Counted from the stretch's first letter, positions 51,936 through 61,038 are shown. The stretch is 64,000 bases of DNA from Paenibacillus cellulosilyticus (GCF_003182255.1 NZ_QGTQ01000024.1:1-64000); one strand, 5' to 3'. Numbers and translations: made by a program. The notes: a model not told the origin generated them from the letters alone.

Positions 51936-52019
51936 ATGGAAGTATACCAAGCATTGATGCTAATGATTTCATTCGCTTCATTGGTTGTGGCTATGCTTTC
52001 ATTCCATAAACGGAAATAG
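51936..52019 (+). CDS. Holin-like type I toxin, 27 residues
   Basis: The frame MEVYQALMLMISFASLVVAM followed by LSFHKRK is a single membrane helix with a basic end, which matches the putative holin-like toxin family (Pfam Hol_Tox), known from Bacillales type I toxin-antitoxin loci. AAGGGAGGTGAT is a near-perfect ribosome site six to seven bases upstream. In such loci an antisense RNA overlapping the 3' end blocks the toxin mRNA. Two hairpins sit exactly there. The antitoxin RNA itself is inferred. Confidence 0.85.
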   Translation: MEVYQALMLMISFASLVVAMLSFHKRK

Positions 52020-52050
52020 ACCGCCCCCTGCAAGGTAACGGTCTATTTCC
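52012..52050. terminator. Hairpin overlapping the toxin stop codon
   Basis: GGAAATAGACCG (52012-52023) pairs perfectly with CGGTCTATTTCC (52039-52050), enclosing the end of the toxin frame. It could end the antisense RNA or shape the toxin mRNA. Confidence 0.8.
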
Positions 52051-52096
52051 TATGACTATTCCGATTGCCGACCGCCTTTGAAGCGGAAGTGTACCA

Positions 52097-52129
52097 GGGC
52101 GTCGATGTTCCAGCATCGACGTCCTTTTT
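52097..52129 (+). terminator. Terminator of the toxin transcript
   Basis: GGGCGTCGATG (52097-52107) pairs with CATCGACGTCC (52114-52124), followed by TTTTT. A 12-bp palindrome AATCACGTGATT lies at 52170-52181, near the likely antisense promoter, whose boxes I cannot fix. Confidence 0.85.
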
Positions 52130-52220
52130 CTATTCTCATCATAATACGTATGCTGCAAACACGCAATATAATCACGTGATTCAAAAATCACGAAATACTA
52201 ACTCGTCTACTGAATCCCTA

Positions 52221-53885
52221 TTAACGCACCATCTGGTTCACAGCGCTGAACAATGCTTTGACCGACGACGTCATGATGTCCGCGTCGATGCCGCAGCCCC
52301 AGTAGACGGTGCCGCTGGCTGCCGTAATGCCGATATACGAAGCGGCTTGCGATTTCGAACCGATCTCGAGCGCATGCTCTTTGTACACCAGATCGGAGTA
52401 GTCGATGCCCAGATGGGTCTGCAGTGCGTTGTTGATTGCATCCAGTCGGCCGTTGCCCGAGCCTGCAATTTCCTTCGCAGCGCCATCCGTGCGAATCGTA
52501 ACGATCGTCTGGAAGTCCTGCTCATCCTCTTCCGTGAAGCGGCATTTCACCAGCTCGATCGGCGCTTTCAGGTTCACATACTGGTTCTTGAAGATGTCGT
52601 AGATTTCTTCCGGCATCAGCTCTTTCTGCTGCTGGTCGGATACGTTCTTCACGCAGTAGCCGAAGTGCTCGCGCATCTTCGCAGGCAGGTCAAGACCGTA
52701 TTTCAGCTGTAAAATATAGCCGATGCCGCCCTTGCCGGACTGGCTGTTGATGCGGATAATGTCGCCTTCATACTCACGGCCGATATCCTTCGGATCGATT
52801 GGCAGGTAAGGAACCGACCACTTGTCGCTCGACTTCTCCTCGCGGAAGGACATGCCCTTCGCGATCGCGTCTTGGTGCGAGCCCGAGAATGCCGTGAACA
52901 CGAGCTCGCCGCCGTAAGGCTGACGCTCGCCGACTTTCATCTTCGTCAGACGCTCATACACCGCGATAATGCTCGGGATGTTGTCGAAGTTCAGCTTCGG
53001 ATCAACACCATGCGAGTACATGTTCAGTGCCAGCGTAACGACGTCAACGTTACCCGTACGCTCGCCGTTGCCGAACAACGTGCCTTCAACGCGCTGCGCG
53101 CCGGCCAGTACACCGAGCTCGGCGTCCGCTACGCCCGTACCTCTGTCGTTGTGCGGATGCACCGACAGAATAACGCCATCGCGATAGCTCAGGTTCTCGC
53201 TCATATATTCAATTTGGCTTGCATAAACGTGCGGCATCGACATCTGTACCGTTGCCGGCAGATTGATAATGGCTGGGTTCGCCGAAGTTGGCTGCCATAC
53301 GTCGAGTACACGATTGCAAATCTCAAGCGCAAATTCGATCTCCGTGCCCGTGAAGCTCTCTGGCGAATACTCGAACTGGAAGTTGCCTTCCGTCTCTTCC
53401 GCGCATTGCTTCAGCAGCTTCGCGCCTGTGAGAGCGATCTCGATGATCTCTTCCTTCGACTTGCGGAATACTTGCTCGCGTTGTGCGACGGACGTCGAAT
53501 TGTACAGATGGACAACCGCTTTTTTCGCGCCAGCGAGCGATTGGAATGTTTTGCGAATAATGTGTTCGCGCGATTGGGTCAGTACTTGAATCGTCACGTC
53601 ATCTGGAATCAGATTCTGTTCGATCAGCGTACGCAGGAACGTGAATTCCGTCTCCGATGCTGCCGGGAAGCCAACCTCAATCTCCTTGAAGCCGATATCG
53701 ACGAGCATTTGGAAGTACTCCAGCTTCTCTTCCAGGTTCATCGGTACGACCAATGCTTGGTTGCCGTCGCGCAGGTCGACGCTGCACCAAGTCGGCGCTT
53801 CGGTGATATATTCTTTTTGCGTCCATTTCAAGCTAGTCACCGGCGGCATGAAATATCCTCTAGTGTATTTGTCAACATTCTTCAT
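52221..53885 (-). CDS. leuA: 2-isopropylmalate synthase, type 2 (long) LeuA
   Basis: 554 residues from the ATG after GAGGGTGG; a start at 53915 adds ten unlikely residues. It condenses acetyl-CoA with 2-ketoisovalerate, the first step of leucine synthesis. WCSVDLRDGNQAL and GIKEIEVGFPAAS-like FKEIEVGFPAASETEF hold the catalytic Arg and metal Asp. LSVHPHNDRGTGVADAELG holds the metal His pair. The C-terminal LeuA_dimer domain (about 430-554) is the regulatory region. A leucine T-box precedes it. The other leu genes are not here. Confidence 0.95.
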   Translation of the reverse strand: MKNVDKYTRGYFMPPVTSLKWTQKEYITEAPTWCSVDLRDGNQALVVPMNLEEKLEYFQMLVDIGFKEIEVGFPAASETEFTFLRTLIEQNLIPDDVTIQVLTQSREHIIRKTFQSLAGAKKAVVHLYNSTSVAQREQVFRKSKEEIIEIALTGAKLLKQCAEETEGNFQFEYSPESFTGTEIEFALEICNRVLDVWQPTSANPAIINLPATVQMSMPHVYASQIEYMSENLSYRDGVILSVHPHNDRGTGVADAELGVLAGAQRVEGTLFGNGERTGNVDVVTLALNMYSHGVDPKLNFDNIPSIIAVYERLTKMKVGERQPYGGELVFTAFSGSHQDAIAKGMSFREEKSSDKWSVPYLPIDPKDIGREYEGDIIRINSQSGKGGIGYILQLKYGLDLPAKMREHFGYCVKNVSDQQQKELMPEEIYDIFKNQYVNLKAPIELVKCRFTEEDEQDFQTIVTIRTDGAAKEIAGSGNGRLDAINNALQTHLGIDYSDLVYKEHALEIGSKSQAASYIGITAASGTVYWGCGIDADIMTSSVKALFSAVNQMVR

Positions 53886-53940
53886 GGCGATCCACCCTCT
53901 CATTCGTATCTGCAAGTTGGCACGTTTATTGTTAACAACA

Positions 53941-54225
53941 AAAAAAGCCTTCCATCTCCATTAACAGAGACGAAAGACTGTGTCTTACGCGGTACCACTC
54001 CGAATTCACGCCCTCAGGCATGCACTCTACGGATAGGGGTCTGCAGCATCATTCGCATACACACGAGCTATCCTCCTGCTGATAACGGTCAGGTTCCGGC
54101 TCCGCTTACTTAACGTTCAGCGAGCAACTCCAAGGTGAGTTCGGATTTTCTTCACGGCTGTTTCGCACCAACCAACAGCTCTCTGAGCGCTTAGAACAAT
54201 CGTACTAGCCCTTATCAACGTTCTT
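53941..54225 (-). promoter_or_regulatory. Leucine T-box leader of leuA
   Basis: On the minus strand: AGAGAGC in stem I (54185-54179), the specifier loop GAACTCACC with CTC at 54139-54137 (Leu), the T-box GTGGTACCGCG around 53997-53988, and a terminator AGTCTTTCGTCTCT/GGAGATGGAAGGCT followed by TTTTTTT (53980-53941). Uncharged leucine tRNA would stabilise the antiterminator and allow leuA transcription. Confidence 0.95.
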
Positions 54226-54272
54226 GAATATTTAGATCAAATTATATACCACCAAAGCCCCGAAATCAACCA

Positions 54273-55088
54273 TCAAACCCGTCGATCCATCCGATAGTGC
54301 TCCGGCGTCACGCCGACCGACTTCACGAAAGCCCGGTAGAAGGCGCTGCCGCTGGAGAAGCCGAGCCGCATGGCAATATCTGTAATGGAGCGGTCCGAGA
54401 TCGTCAGCAGCCGTTTCGCCTCGTCGATCCGCAGCCGCAGCACATATTGATACGGGGTCACGCCGAAGGACGATTTGAAGCTTCGGATAAAATGAAATCG
54501 GCTCTGCTTCGCAATCGAGGCCAGTTCCTCGATCGTGATGGCATCCGTGTAATGAGCATGCATGAATTCCAGTACCTGCGACATATAAGCATCCATGCCG
54601 AAGGCGGCAATATGTGCCTGCGCAGCAGCACGGCTGCTGGATGTGTGGCTGCCGGACAAGGCGCCGCACAGGTAGCTGAACACCTGCTCCTCCGTCTCAT
54701 CCTGTGCCATCCGATTGTTCGGATCGCCCGTCATCAGCGCGCTAACCCACTGGTGGAATTGTCCGGCAAGCTTCGTCCGATCGAACTGCTGCCGGAGGTC
54801 GAGCTCCAGCGACTCGCTGCGCGCGAACGTCTCCAGACCCGCCTGCCGGACTTTGAAAATAACGACGCCTGACTGCTCGCCGATCTCGAACACATGCCGT
54901 TCATTCGGATGCTGGACGAGTCCGCTGCCGTCGGCCAGCCGATAGTTGCGATTCTCTTGTATAAAATCACATGTCCCGTATATCGGCACTGTGATCTGGA
55001 AGTCTTCTTCATGAAAATGCGGAACGTTCGAGAACGGTCCGTCGATGCGCCATAATTCCATTCGCGGCGTTGTGATTTGAACGATCAT
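54273..55088 (-). CDS. AraC-family regulator
   Basis: 271 residues with a cupin-like N-terminus (PHFHEEDFQITVPIYG, HPNERHVFEIG) and an AraC HTH pair at the C-terminus (SIAKQSRFHFIRSFKSSFG, IAMRLGFSSGSAFYRAFVKSV). It is divergent from the Fsr-like exporter gene, with 114 bases between, and probably activates it. The ligand is unknown. Confidence 0.9.
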   Translation of the reverse strand: MIVQITTPRMELWRIDGPFSNVPHFHEEDFQITVPIYGTCDFIQENRNYRLADGSGLVQHPNERHVFEIGEQSGVVIFKVRQAGLETFARSESLELDLRQQFDRTKLAGQFHQWVSALMTGDPNNRMAQDETEEQVFSYLCGALSGSHTSSSRAAAQAHIAAFGMDAYMSQVLEFMHAHYTDAITIEELASIAKQSRFHFIRSFKSSFGVTPYQYVLRLRIDEAKRLLTISDRSITDIAMRLGFSSGSAFYRAFVKSVGVTPEHYRMDRRV

Positions 55089-55202
55089 CTCTCTTCACCC
55101 GAATTCATTATAGCAATAATTGCGCATCCGCCAAGCAATTATCGTAAAGACGGGTTCTCCTGATTTCGTTACGATAGGAAAAAAACGAAAAAGGTGATCG
55201 CA

Positions 55203-56429
55203 ATGTCTCAACCCGCCGTGGCCGTAACGACTAGACAAACGGCCAATCTCGTCTTACTTGGCGTCAGCATGGCGCATTTGCTTAATGATGCCATGCAGAA
55301 CGCAGTCCCTGCCGTGTTTCCTATTTTTCAACAATCGCTCCACCTCAGCTACGCCCAGATCGGCTGGGTCGCCTTCACGCTGAACATTACCGCGTCGATC
55401 CTTCAGCCGCTCATCGGGTATTACACCGACCGTAAGCCAATGCCGGGACTGCTGCCAGTTGGCATGGTATTCACGCTGCTCGGCATGATTGGACTTGCGA
55501 TCTCCCCAGGTCTTGGGATGCTGATCCTGTCTGCCGCCCTCATCGGTATTGGTTCCTCTGTGCTTCACCCCGAATCGTCACGCGTTGCGCATCTCGTCGC
55601 GGGCAGCGGCAAAGGGCTGGCACAGTCCGTGTTTCAAGTCGGCGGCAACACCGGTCAAGCGCTCGCGCCGCTCATGGTCGCCTTCATCATTACACCGCAA
55701 GGGCAGCATGGCTTCCTGTGGTTCACACTGCTAGCCGTCCTCGGCATTATGATTCAATGGTATATCGGCAGATGGTACGGTGATCATATGCAGCTGCGGG
55801 CAGTGACGGGCAAGAAAACCGTAACCGTATCGAGCAATGATCGCCGCTTCTCCCGCGGTTTCGTCGTATTCGTGCTTGGGATTCTAGTCTTGCTGCTGTT
55901 CTCCAAATTCGTCTATATAGCCAGCATGACGGGATATTATTCATTCTACTTCATGGAGAAATACGGCTTATCGCTGGAACGCGCGCAAGTATCGTTATTC
56001 GCCCTGCAATTCGCAGGCATGATCGGCACGCTGCTGGGCGGGCCGCTCGCGGACCGGTTCGGTCGAAAAAGAATCATTTGGTTCTCGATCGCCGGTACGG
56101 CACCGTTCTCGCTCTTGCTTCCTTACGCCAGCCCGATCGGCTCGATTCTGCTCTGCTTCGCGATTGGTGCGATTCTGATGTCCGGCTTCTCGGTCATCAT
56201 CGTCTATGCGCAGGAGATGCTGCCCGGCCAGGTCGGCATGATCTCCGGTCTGTTCTTTGGCCTATCGTTCGGCATGGGCGGTCTCGGTTCGGTCCTTCTC
56301 GGCTCCATCATGGACCACACCGGCGTCGCACCGATGATCAAGGTATGTGCGTTTCTCCCGCTGCTCGGCGTACTCGCGTTCCTACTGCCGAAGGATTCCA
56401 AAATGATGGGACGAAGCCAAGAAGCGTAA
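55203..56429 (+). CDS. MFS exporter, fosmidomycin-resistance (Fsr)-like
   Basis: About 408 residues from the ATG after AAAAAGGTGATC. Helices 1-2 carry MAHLLNDAMQNAVPAVFPIF and IGYYTDRKPMPGLLP. VLHPESSRVAHLVAGSGKGL, found in the Fsr family, is conserved. It probably exports a small anionic or drug-like compound. The AraC gene divergent from it is the likely regulator. Confidence 0.9.
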   Translation: MSQPAVAVTTRQTANLVLLGVSMAHLLNDAMQNAVPAVFPIFQQSLHLSYAQIGWVAFTLNITASILQPLIGYYTDRKPMPGLLPVGMVFTLLGMIGLAISPGLGMLILSAALIGIGSSVLHPESSRVAHLVAGSGKGLAQSVFQVGGNTGQALAPLMVAFIITPQGQHGFLWFTLLAVLGIMIQWYIGRWYGDHMQLRAVTGKKTVTVSSNDRRFSRGFVVFVLGILVLLLFSKFVYIASMTGYYSFYFMEKYGLSLERAQVSLFALQFAGMIGTLLGGPLADRFGRKRIIWFSIAGTAPFSLLLPYASPIGSILLCFAIGAILMSGFSVIIVYAQEMLPGQVGMISGLFFGLSFGMGGLGSVLLGSIMDHTGVAPMIKVCAFLPLLGVLAFLLPKDSKMMGRSQEA

Positions 56430-56463
56430 GTTACAATTTGATGCCACATCGATCAGTAATCCA

Positions 56464-57297
56464 TTAACCAGTGTACTGTGCAAGACGCTCCCTGCCAGAC
56501 GGCGTAATGTTAAATCGTATGCCCTGCGTGCTGAAGCTCTGCGATGCAAGCTTCTCATCCAGCAGCTGGCGGAGCGTCTCGTTCACAGTCGATTCGGGCA
56601 GTCCCGCATCGGTCCGAATGCCATCCATTGACCGGAACATGTAAGCGGACTTGGTCAGCGCCTTCAATACCCGATATCGAGCATGATCGGCAGGACTTAA
56701 TTGCGGCCCCTTGGTGGTTGAAGCTTGCGGGGACCCGATGATTGTAGGCGTACCTGTGCTCATCGCTTGCAGGGAGTCCGTCGTTGCCGAATCGCTGCCG
56801 TTCGTTCCATTTGCTCTGTTTGTTTCCCCCGCATCGCTCTCCGACGCTGAAGCCTTCAACGTTTCATCGGTTGAATCATCAGGCTCTACACTGTCCTCTT
56901 CCGTATGCGCATCCTTGATCGTCGCCACATCACCGCTAAGGGCATCAACCTTCGTGTTCAGCTTGTCGAGCGTAGAGTTCGTAATCATCTCGATGAATTT
57001 GCGGGATGAAATCGCGACGATAAGGCAATAGCTGCCTAGAATCAATAAGTTGTTGAAATCGAGCTTGTCATCTGCCAGCGTGTTATCGATAAGATTGCTT
57101 GAGATCAATTGAAGGAAGAGCGGCACGAGAAAAGAAGCTACGAGTCCAATAAACACCGTTCGGTAGAACACTCTGTCTCGGAATACAGGCGTATGATCAT
57201 TTTGTGAAGAAGAGAGCAAATAGCTCGCTGCCCCTCCGACGATGCCGGCAAGTGCCATCGTTGCCACAAACACGATGTGATCCCACACCTTAATCAC
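56464..57297 (-). CDS. Membrane protein with C-terminal winged helix, YEATS-associated-helix type
   Basis: About 277 residues (GTG at 57297, or the next GTG at 57288 with better spacing from GGAAGGAG). Three N-terminal helices with GIVGGAASYLL, VFIGLVASFLVPLFLQLISS and SYCLIVAISSRKFIEMIT resemble the membrane part of proteins annotated as YEATS-associated-helix proteins. A Ser/Thr/Asp-rich linker (about 120-200) joins it to a small winged helix (about 205-275, YRVLKALTKSAYMFRS). It may signal from membrane to DNA or a partner. I see no YEATS partner here. Confidence 0.7.
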   Translation of the reverse strand: MIKVWDHIVFVATMALAGIVGGAASYLLSSSQNDHTPVFRDRVFYRTVFIGLVASFLVPLFLQLISSNLIDNTLADDKLDFNNLLILGSYCLIVAISSRKFIEMITNSTLDKLNTKVDALSGDVATIKDAHTEEDSVEPDDSTDETLKASASESDAGETNRANGTNGSDSATTDSLQAMSTGTPTIIGSPQASTTKGPQLSPADHARYRVLKALTKSAYMFRSMDGIRTDAGLPESTVNETLRQLLDEKLASQSFSTQGIRFNITPSGRERLAQYTG

Positions 57298-57392
57298 TCC
57301 TTCCGCCTATGTACATGCATGCTATAACTTATTGGATTGCCGTCCAATTGATTCTTCTTGTCGGCAAAATTACGCCGTTGCACGCCATGCCA

Positions 57393-57424
57393 AACAATCC
57401 GCCAGAGCCGTCTGCCGGATTGTT
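57393..57424 (-). terminator. Terminator of the CapA-like gene
   Basis: AACAATCCG (57393-57401) pairs with CGGATTGTT (57416-57424); TTTGG follows weakly on the minus strand. Confidence 0.7.
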
Positions 57425-57445
57425 GCTGTTTCATGATCACGCCGG

Positions 57446-58396
57446 TTACATCGGCACAACCCGATACGTGCGGCTGCCGATCTCGCCGTGGCTGTCCACC
57501 TTCGTATGGATCTTGGACACGCCGACTAAGCGGGTCCGTCCCTTCTCATCCTTCTCCACCTTCATCTTCAAAATCAGACCTCGCTGCGTATGGACGTTCT
57601 TACGCAGGCGTGTCGATATAAAGTTGCCCAGTGAATAGGCGACAACACGCTTCTTCACTACGCCCCTGCCATCCTTCACCCTCGACACCTTCACCGGCTG
57701 CAGCACATGCGGATGTGCGCCAAGTATCGCATCCGCGCCATACTTCAATACGGCGCTCACGATGCTCTTCTGACGTGCATTCGGAGAACGATGGAATTCA
57801 AGACCGAAGTGAAGGCAGACGATAACGAAATCAGCCCGCCGTTTCATCGCCTTGATGTCGGCCGCGATGCGTCCAAGACGGATTTTGTTGACGAGATAAG
57901 CTCGCGGGAACGGAATCGAATTCGTACCGGTCGTGTACGATAGAATGCCGACCTTAATGCCCTTCACGTCCATCACCAAGTAGCGGCGGGCCTCCCGAGA
58001 GGAGCGCGCCGTCCCCGTATGCTTCAGCTTATGCCGGTCAAGCACATTCAGCGTTCGCTTGAGACCTGAAGTTCCGCCGTCCATACAATGGTTGTTCGCC
58101 GTCGTCAGCACGTCGAAGCTAAGCCGTTTCAACGTACCGGCCAGCTCATCCGGGCAGTTGAATGCCGGATAGCCGGTGCGCGGAGCCCGCGTCTCATATT
58201 TACCAGCTTTGCGCGGCTTGCCAGAGAACGTCGTCTCTAGATTGCCGATCAGCAGGTTCGCATTGTGCAGCTCCGACTTTACGCCCTCGAACATCGGGTC
58301 AAAATCATATTGCCCATTGCCGTCGAGACGCGCCGATGCAATAATCGGTGCTTTCATCAACAAATCGCCGACAGCAGCAATCGTGATCGTCGTCAC
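57446..58396 (-). CDS. CapA-family metallophosphatase (PgsA-like)
   Basis: 316 residues. GDLLMKAPI, the metal-binding GNLETTFSG and the His-containing ANNHCMDGG, and LHFGLEFHRSP with GAHPHVLQPV are the CapA/PgsA motifs. In Bacillus these proteins work in poly-gamma-glutamate synthesis, but no pgsBC genes are nearby, so it is an orphan CapA protein. No signal peptide or membrane helix is seen. Confidence 0.9.
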   Translation of the reverse strand: MTTITIAAVGDLLMKAPIIASARLDGNGQYDFDPMFEGVKSELHNANLLIGNLETTFSGKPRKAGKYETRAPRTGYPAFNCPDELAGTLKRLSFDVLTTANNHCMDGGTSGLKRTLNVLDRHKLKHTGTARSSREARRYLVMDVKGIKVGILSYTTGTNSIPFPRAYLVNKIRLGRIAADIKAMKRRADFVIVCLHFGLEFHRSPNARQKSIVSAVLKYGADAILGAHPHVLQPVKVSRVKDGRGVVKKRVVAYSLGNFISTRLRKNVHTQRGLILKMKVEKDEKGRTRLVGVSKIHTKVDSHGEIGSRTYRVVPM

Positions 58397-58460
58397 TAAG
58401 GGGCCTCCTTCGGGTATGATGGTCTGTATACCCTATTCAGCAGGAGCCCCCCTTGCTTGC

Positions 58461-58497
58461 AAGATGGGCGTATGACCCGAGGTCACACGCCCATCTT
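58461..58497. terminator. Bidirectional hairpin
   Basis: AAGATGGGCGTATGACC (58461-58477) pairs with GGTCACACGCCCATCTT (58481-58497) with one mismatch. It lies just downstream of the acyltransferase stop (minus) and has little T-run. Confidence 0.8.
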
Positions 58498-58506
58498 CCT
58501 TGGCTG

Positions 58507-59679
58507 TTATAGTGCAGCCGACTTCTCGTTTGCTTGCTGCGTTTTGATCTGCCTTATCCGCTTGAGTGAACGAGCCGCTAGTCGCAATGCATAAGCGATG
58601 AGCGCCGCTCCTGCTGCGCTGAAGATGAAGGCGGCAAGCGTCCGCGCCGACGCCGACCCGTCCATGCCGAACAGACTATCTGCGACGCGCTCCATATATT
58701 TCAGCACATACGCATGCGCCAAGTAGGCGACGTAGGAGTAGGCGCCGAGCCAGGCCATTATTTTGCGAAGCCAGCCAGGAGCCCCTTGCTCCCATTGCAT
58801 CGCCACGATATAAATAGTCAGCACCGACAGCGTCAAGAACACCGCCATGCGCGGATTCAGCAGTCCGAGATCATGGTAACGAATGACGACCTGCGGCGTG
58901 AGTTGAAAATGCGCCACGACAACGTACAGCAAATAGATCGCCATTCCAGCGAAAGCAGTCAGGATCGCATACCGCAGTCGGATGAGCCACGCCCGCCACT
59001 GCTCCACGTAGAACGCTGCCACAGCTCCCATTGCGAAATAGAAGAAATACATGAGTGCGTTGCGATCGAGATATTTGGCAAAATACGGACCGAGCACCGG
59101 CACATCCCATGCCACAGCCGTACGATAGATGGCCCCGCCCTGCTCCATCAGAATGAGGTATAGACCAAACAACAGTGCGAGAACGCCCATCGTCGCTGCG
59201 AAGGACCGCGGACGCACCCGCTTCACGAGCCGCTGCAGCGGCGGGAAGATGAGATAAAGCTGGAATACCATGACGACATACCATAGATGATAGGATGCCT
59301 TGCCGGTGAACAGCATAAGGCCAAGCTTCTGCCACCCCGATGAATCTAGCAGCTGCACATGCTGGAACTCAATCGCGTAAAGCAGCGCCCATGGCAAATA
59401 CGGCAGCGCAATATCCTTCAGCCGCTTGCGTATGAAATTCAAGTATGGAACTTCGCCATCGTAGCTGTAGAACAGCGACATCCCGGTCATGAACACGAAC
59501 AGCGGGACCGCGAACTTGCTCGCAATGAGCAGTACTCCTAGCAGAACACCGTCGCCAAGCCCTGTCGCGGGCAGTGGAAAATAGTGTGCAATCGCATGCT
59601 GCAGCACAACGGCAAGGAAGGCAGCGCCGCGCAGCGTATCGAGCTCAGAGATGCGTGGCTTGCGTGTTTTATTTTTCAA
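58507..59679 (-). CDS. Acyltransferase-3 family membrane protein
   Basis: 390 residues with a TTG start nine bases after AAAGGA. It has about ten membrane helices. ISELDTLRGAAFLAVVLQHA holds the catalytic His region and FIRKRLKDIALPYLPWAL the second conserved box, as in O-acyltransferases that modify cell-surface polysaccharides. It may acetylate teichoic acid, peptidoglycan or capsule. The target is unknown. Confidence 0.9.
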   Translation of the reverse strand: MKNKTRKPRISELDTLRGAAFLAVVLQHAIAHYFPLPATGLGDGVLLGVLLIASKFAVPLFVFMTGMSLFYSYDGEVPYLNFIRKRLKDIALPYLPWALLYAIEFQHVQLLDSSGWQKLGLMLFTGKASYHLWYVVMVFQLYLIFPPLQRLVKRVRPRSFAATMGVLALLFGLYLILMEQGGAIYRTAVAWDVPVLGPYFAKYLDRNALMYFFYFAMGAVAAFYVEQWRAWLIRLRYAILTAFAGMAIYLLYVVVAHFQLTPQVVIRYHDLGLLNPRMAVFLTLSVLTIYIVAMQWEQGAPGWLRKIMAWLGAYSYVAYLAHAYVLKYMERVADSLFGMDGSASARTLAAFIFSAAGAALIAYALRLAARSLKRIRQIKTQQANEKSAAL

Positions 59680-59732
59680 TTTGATAGATTCCTTTCAATG
59701 AAAATAACCCACCCCACCAGTGATCCACCCCA

Positions 59733-59791
59733 CCCAAACCCTCCCCTCCTAAGGGGAGGGCCCCAGGGGCGGTGCCCCTTGGACCCCCTGA
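59733..59791. repeat. GC-rich dispersed repeat, full copy
   Basis: CCCTCCCCTCC-TAA-GGGGAGGG palindrome, then GCCCCAGGGGCGGTGCCCC and TTGGACCCCC. Diverged partial copies occur at 36732 and 36849. It is directly followed by the left arm of a long inverted repeat. Confidence 0.7.
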
Positions 59792-59918
59792 GGACTGGTC
59801 TAGATACGTCGGATGGAATGGGATTGTGCGACTGTGACTAGGTACCTTAGCACATCCGCCTACTGTTCGATGCGCCTGGGTGAATGTGTGCTGGTGCTCG
59901 CTTTCGTCCCTGCGGGAC
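59792..59918 (+). repeat. Long diverged inverted repeat, left arm
   Basis: Starts GGACTGGTCTAG and ends GCTCGCTTTCGTCCC-TGCGGGAC. The reverse complement of 60124-60251 begins and ends the same way and shares GTGCGCCTG and TGTGTGC blocks in the middle. The 205 bases between the arms hold no gene. Confidence 0.75.
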
Positions 59919-60123
59919 ACGCTCTACGGTGGCGCTCCTACGGATTGATCCCTGCGGGATCTAAGAACCGCTATTGGAAAAGACGAATATAAAAGACAAA
60001 AGTCAAAATAAAAAAGTCGAAAGATGAAAGATGAAAGATGAAAAATTCATTATACCTCAGTCGGTGAGAGATTTGGAGAGAACGAAAGGACATCCAAATG
60101 TTGTGCTATAATAATGGCCAGCC
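59919..60123. other. Region between inverted repeat arms
   Basis: No gene is supported. It has another CCCTGCGGGA motif (59951-59960) and a short repeat GAAAGAT x3 (60019-60039). Confidence 0.5.
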
Positions 60124-60251
60124 GTCCCGCGGGACGAAAGCGAGCCCTCGCACACAGCAACTCAGGCGCACCGAACCGTGTGCCGGACGTGGGGACTCAT
60201 CTAGACACAACTCAATGTGCCCCGCTCAATCGAACGTACCTAGACCAGTCC
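60124..60251 (-). repeat. Long diverged inverted repeat, right arm
   Basis: The reverse-oriented partner of 59792-59918, bounded by GTCCCGCGGGAC and CTAGACCAGTCC. Confidence 0.75.
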
Positions 60252-60301
60252 TTGATGGAGCCGATGCGGTTGATTTATGGCGGAATCGATCTAATTGCAC
60301 A

Positions 60302-60340
60302 AATAAACCGTTCCACGGCTCAGCCGCAGAACGGTTTATT
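60302..60340 (-). terminator. Terminator of the ankyrin gene
   Basis: AATAAACCGTTC (60302-60313) pairs perfectly with GAACGGTTTATT (60329-60340). Confidence 0.85.
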
Positions 60341-60354
60341 AGTGTTCATCCGAG

Positions 60355-61038
60355 CTATTCGTACCGCTGAACCAGCAGCATCATCGCTGGCAGCTTGTTC
60401 AGCTTGGCGAGGTCGTACGCATTTTGGCCAAAATCATTGTACAGCGCCGGGTTCGCTCCTAGTTCGAGCAAATACGCAGCCGTCTCCTCATGACCATACA
60501 TGACCGCCTGATGCAGCGGCGTATACGAGCGATCGGCATCGCCGACCGTTCGCGCGTCGCAATGCACGCCGCGTTCGATGATCAGCTTCACGATCGCCAG
60601 ATGGCCGATTGACGCTGCCAACTGAAGCGCCTGCTCTCCATGCCGATCCAGCTTAAGTCCTGCCTCAATCAGCCACTGGACTTCCTTAGCGCATTCTCCG
60701 TATACCGCATGCCAGAGCGCCGAATGTCCCGCTTCATCTACCGCATTCACATCGGCACCCCGCTCGACGACATAAGCCAACTCATCAAGCTTACCACGTC
60801 CCGCAGCACAAATAATTGCTGGGTAAGTAGCATCGTTAAGCGCTGCGCCATGCGCGATAAGCCGCTTCACAATATCAAAATCATAGCTGCCGAACTTACC
60901 CCATGCCCAGCTCAAATAAGTCCCTTCCATCGAGGGCGGATTAAGATCGATGCCACTGTCCAGCAAGGGATACAGCGCTTCCAAATCCTTATGTTTGATG
61001 GCCATTAGCAGGTCCATCCGCAAGCCCACGGTGTACAT
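60355..61038 (-). CDS. Ankyrin-repeat protein
   Basis: About 227 residues from the ATG of MYTVGLRMDLL, ten bases after GAGGAG. Five or six ankyrin units are seen, including DAGADVNAVDEAGHSALWHA-like GADVNAVDEAGHSALWHAVY, GHLAIVKLIIERGV, TPLHQAVMYGHEETAAYLLE and a C-terminal NDFGQNAYDLAK. It is a cytosolic protein-binding scaffold of unknown partner. There is no signal peptide. Confidence 0.92.
   Translation of the reverse strand: MYTVGLRMDLLMAIKHKDLEALYPLLDSGIDLNPPSMEGTYLSWAWGKFGSYDFDIVKRLIAHGAALNDATYPAIICAAGRGKLDELAYVVERGADVNAVDEAGHSALWHAVYGECAKEVQWLIEAGLKLDRHGEQALQLAASIGHLAIVKLIIERGVHCDARTVGDADRSYTPLHQAVMYGHEETAAYLLELGANPALYNDFGQNAYDLAKLNKLPAMMLLVQRYE

Noticed and set aside
60098-60503. 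Frames crossing the right arm of the inverted repeat
   Set aside because: They run through a repeat and the ankyrin terminator and overlap the ankyrin gene on the other strand.
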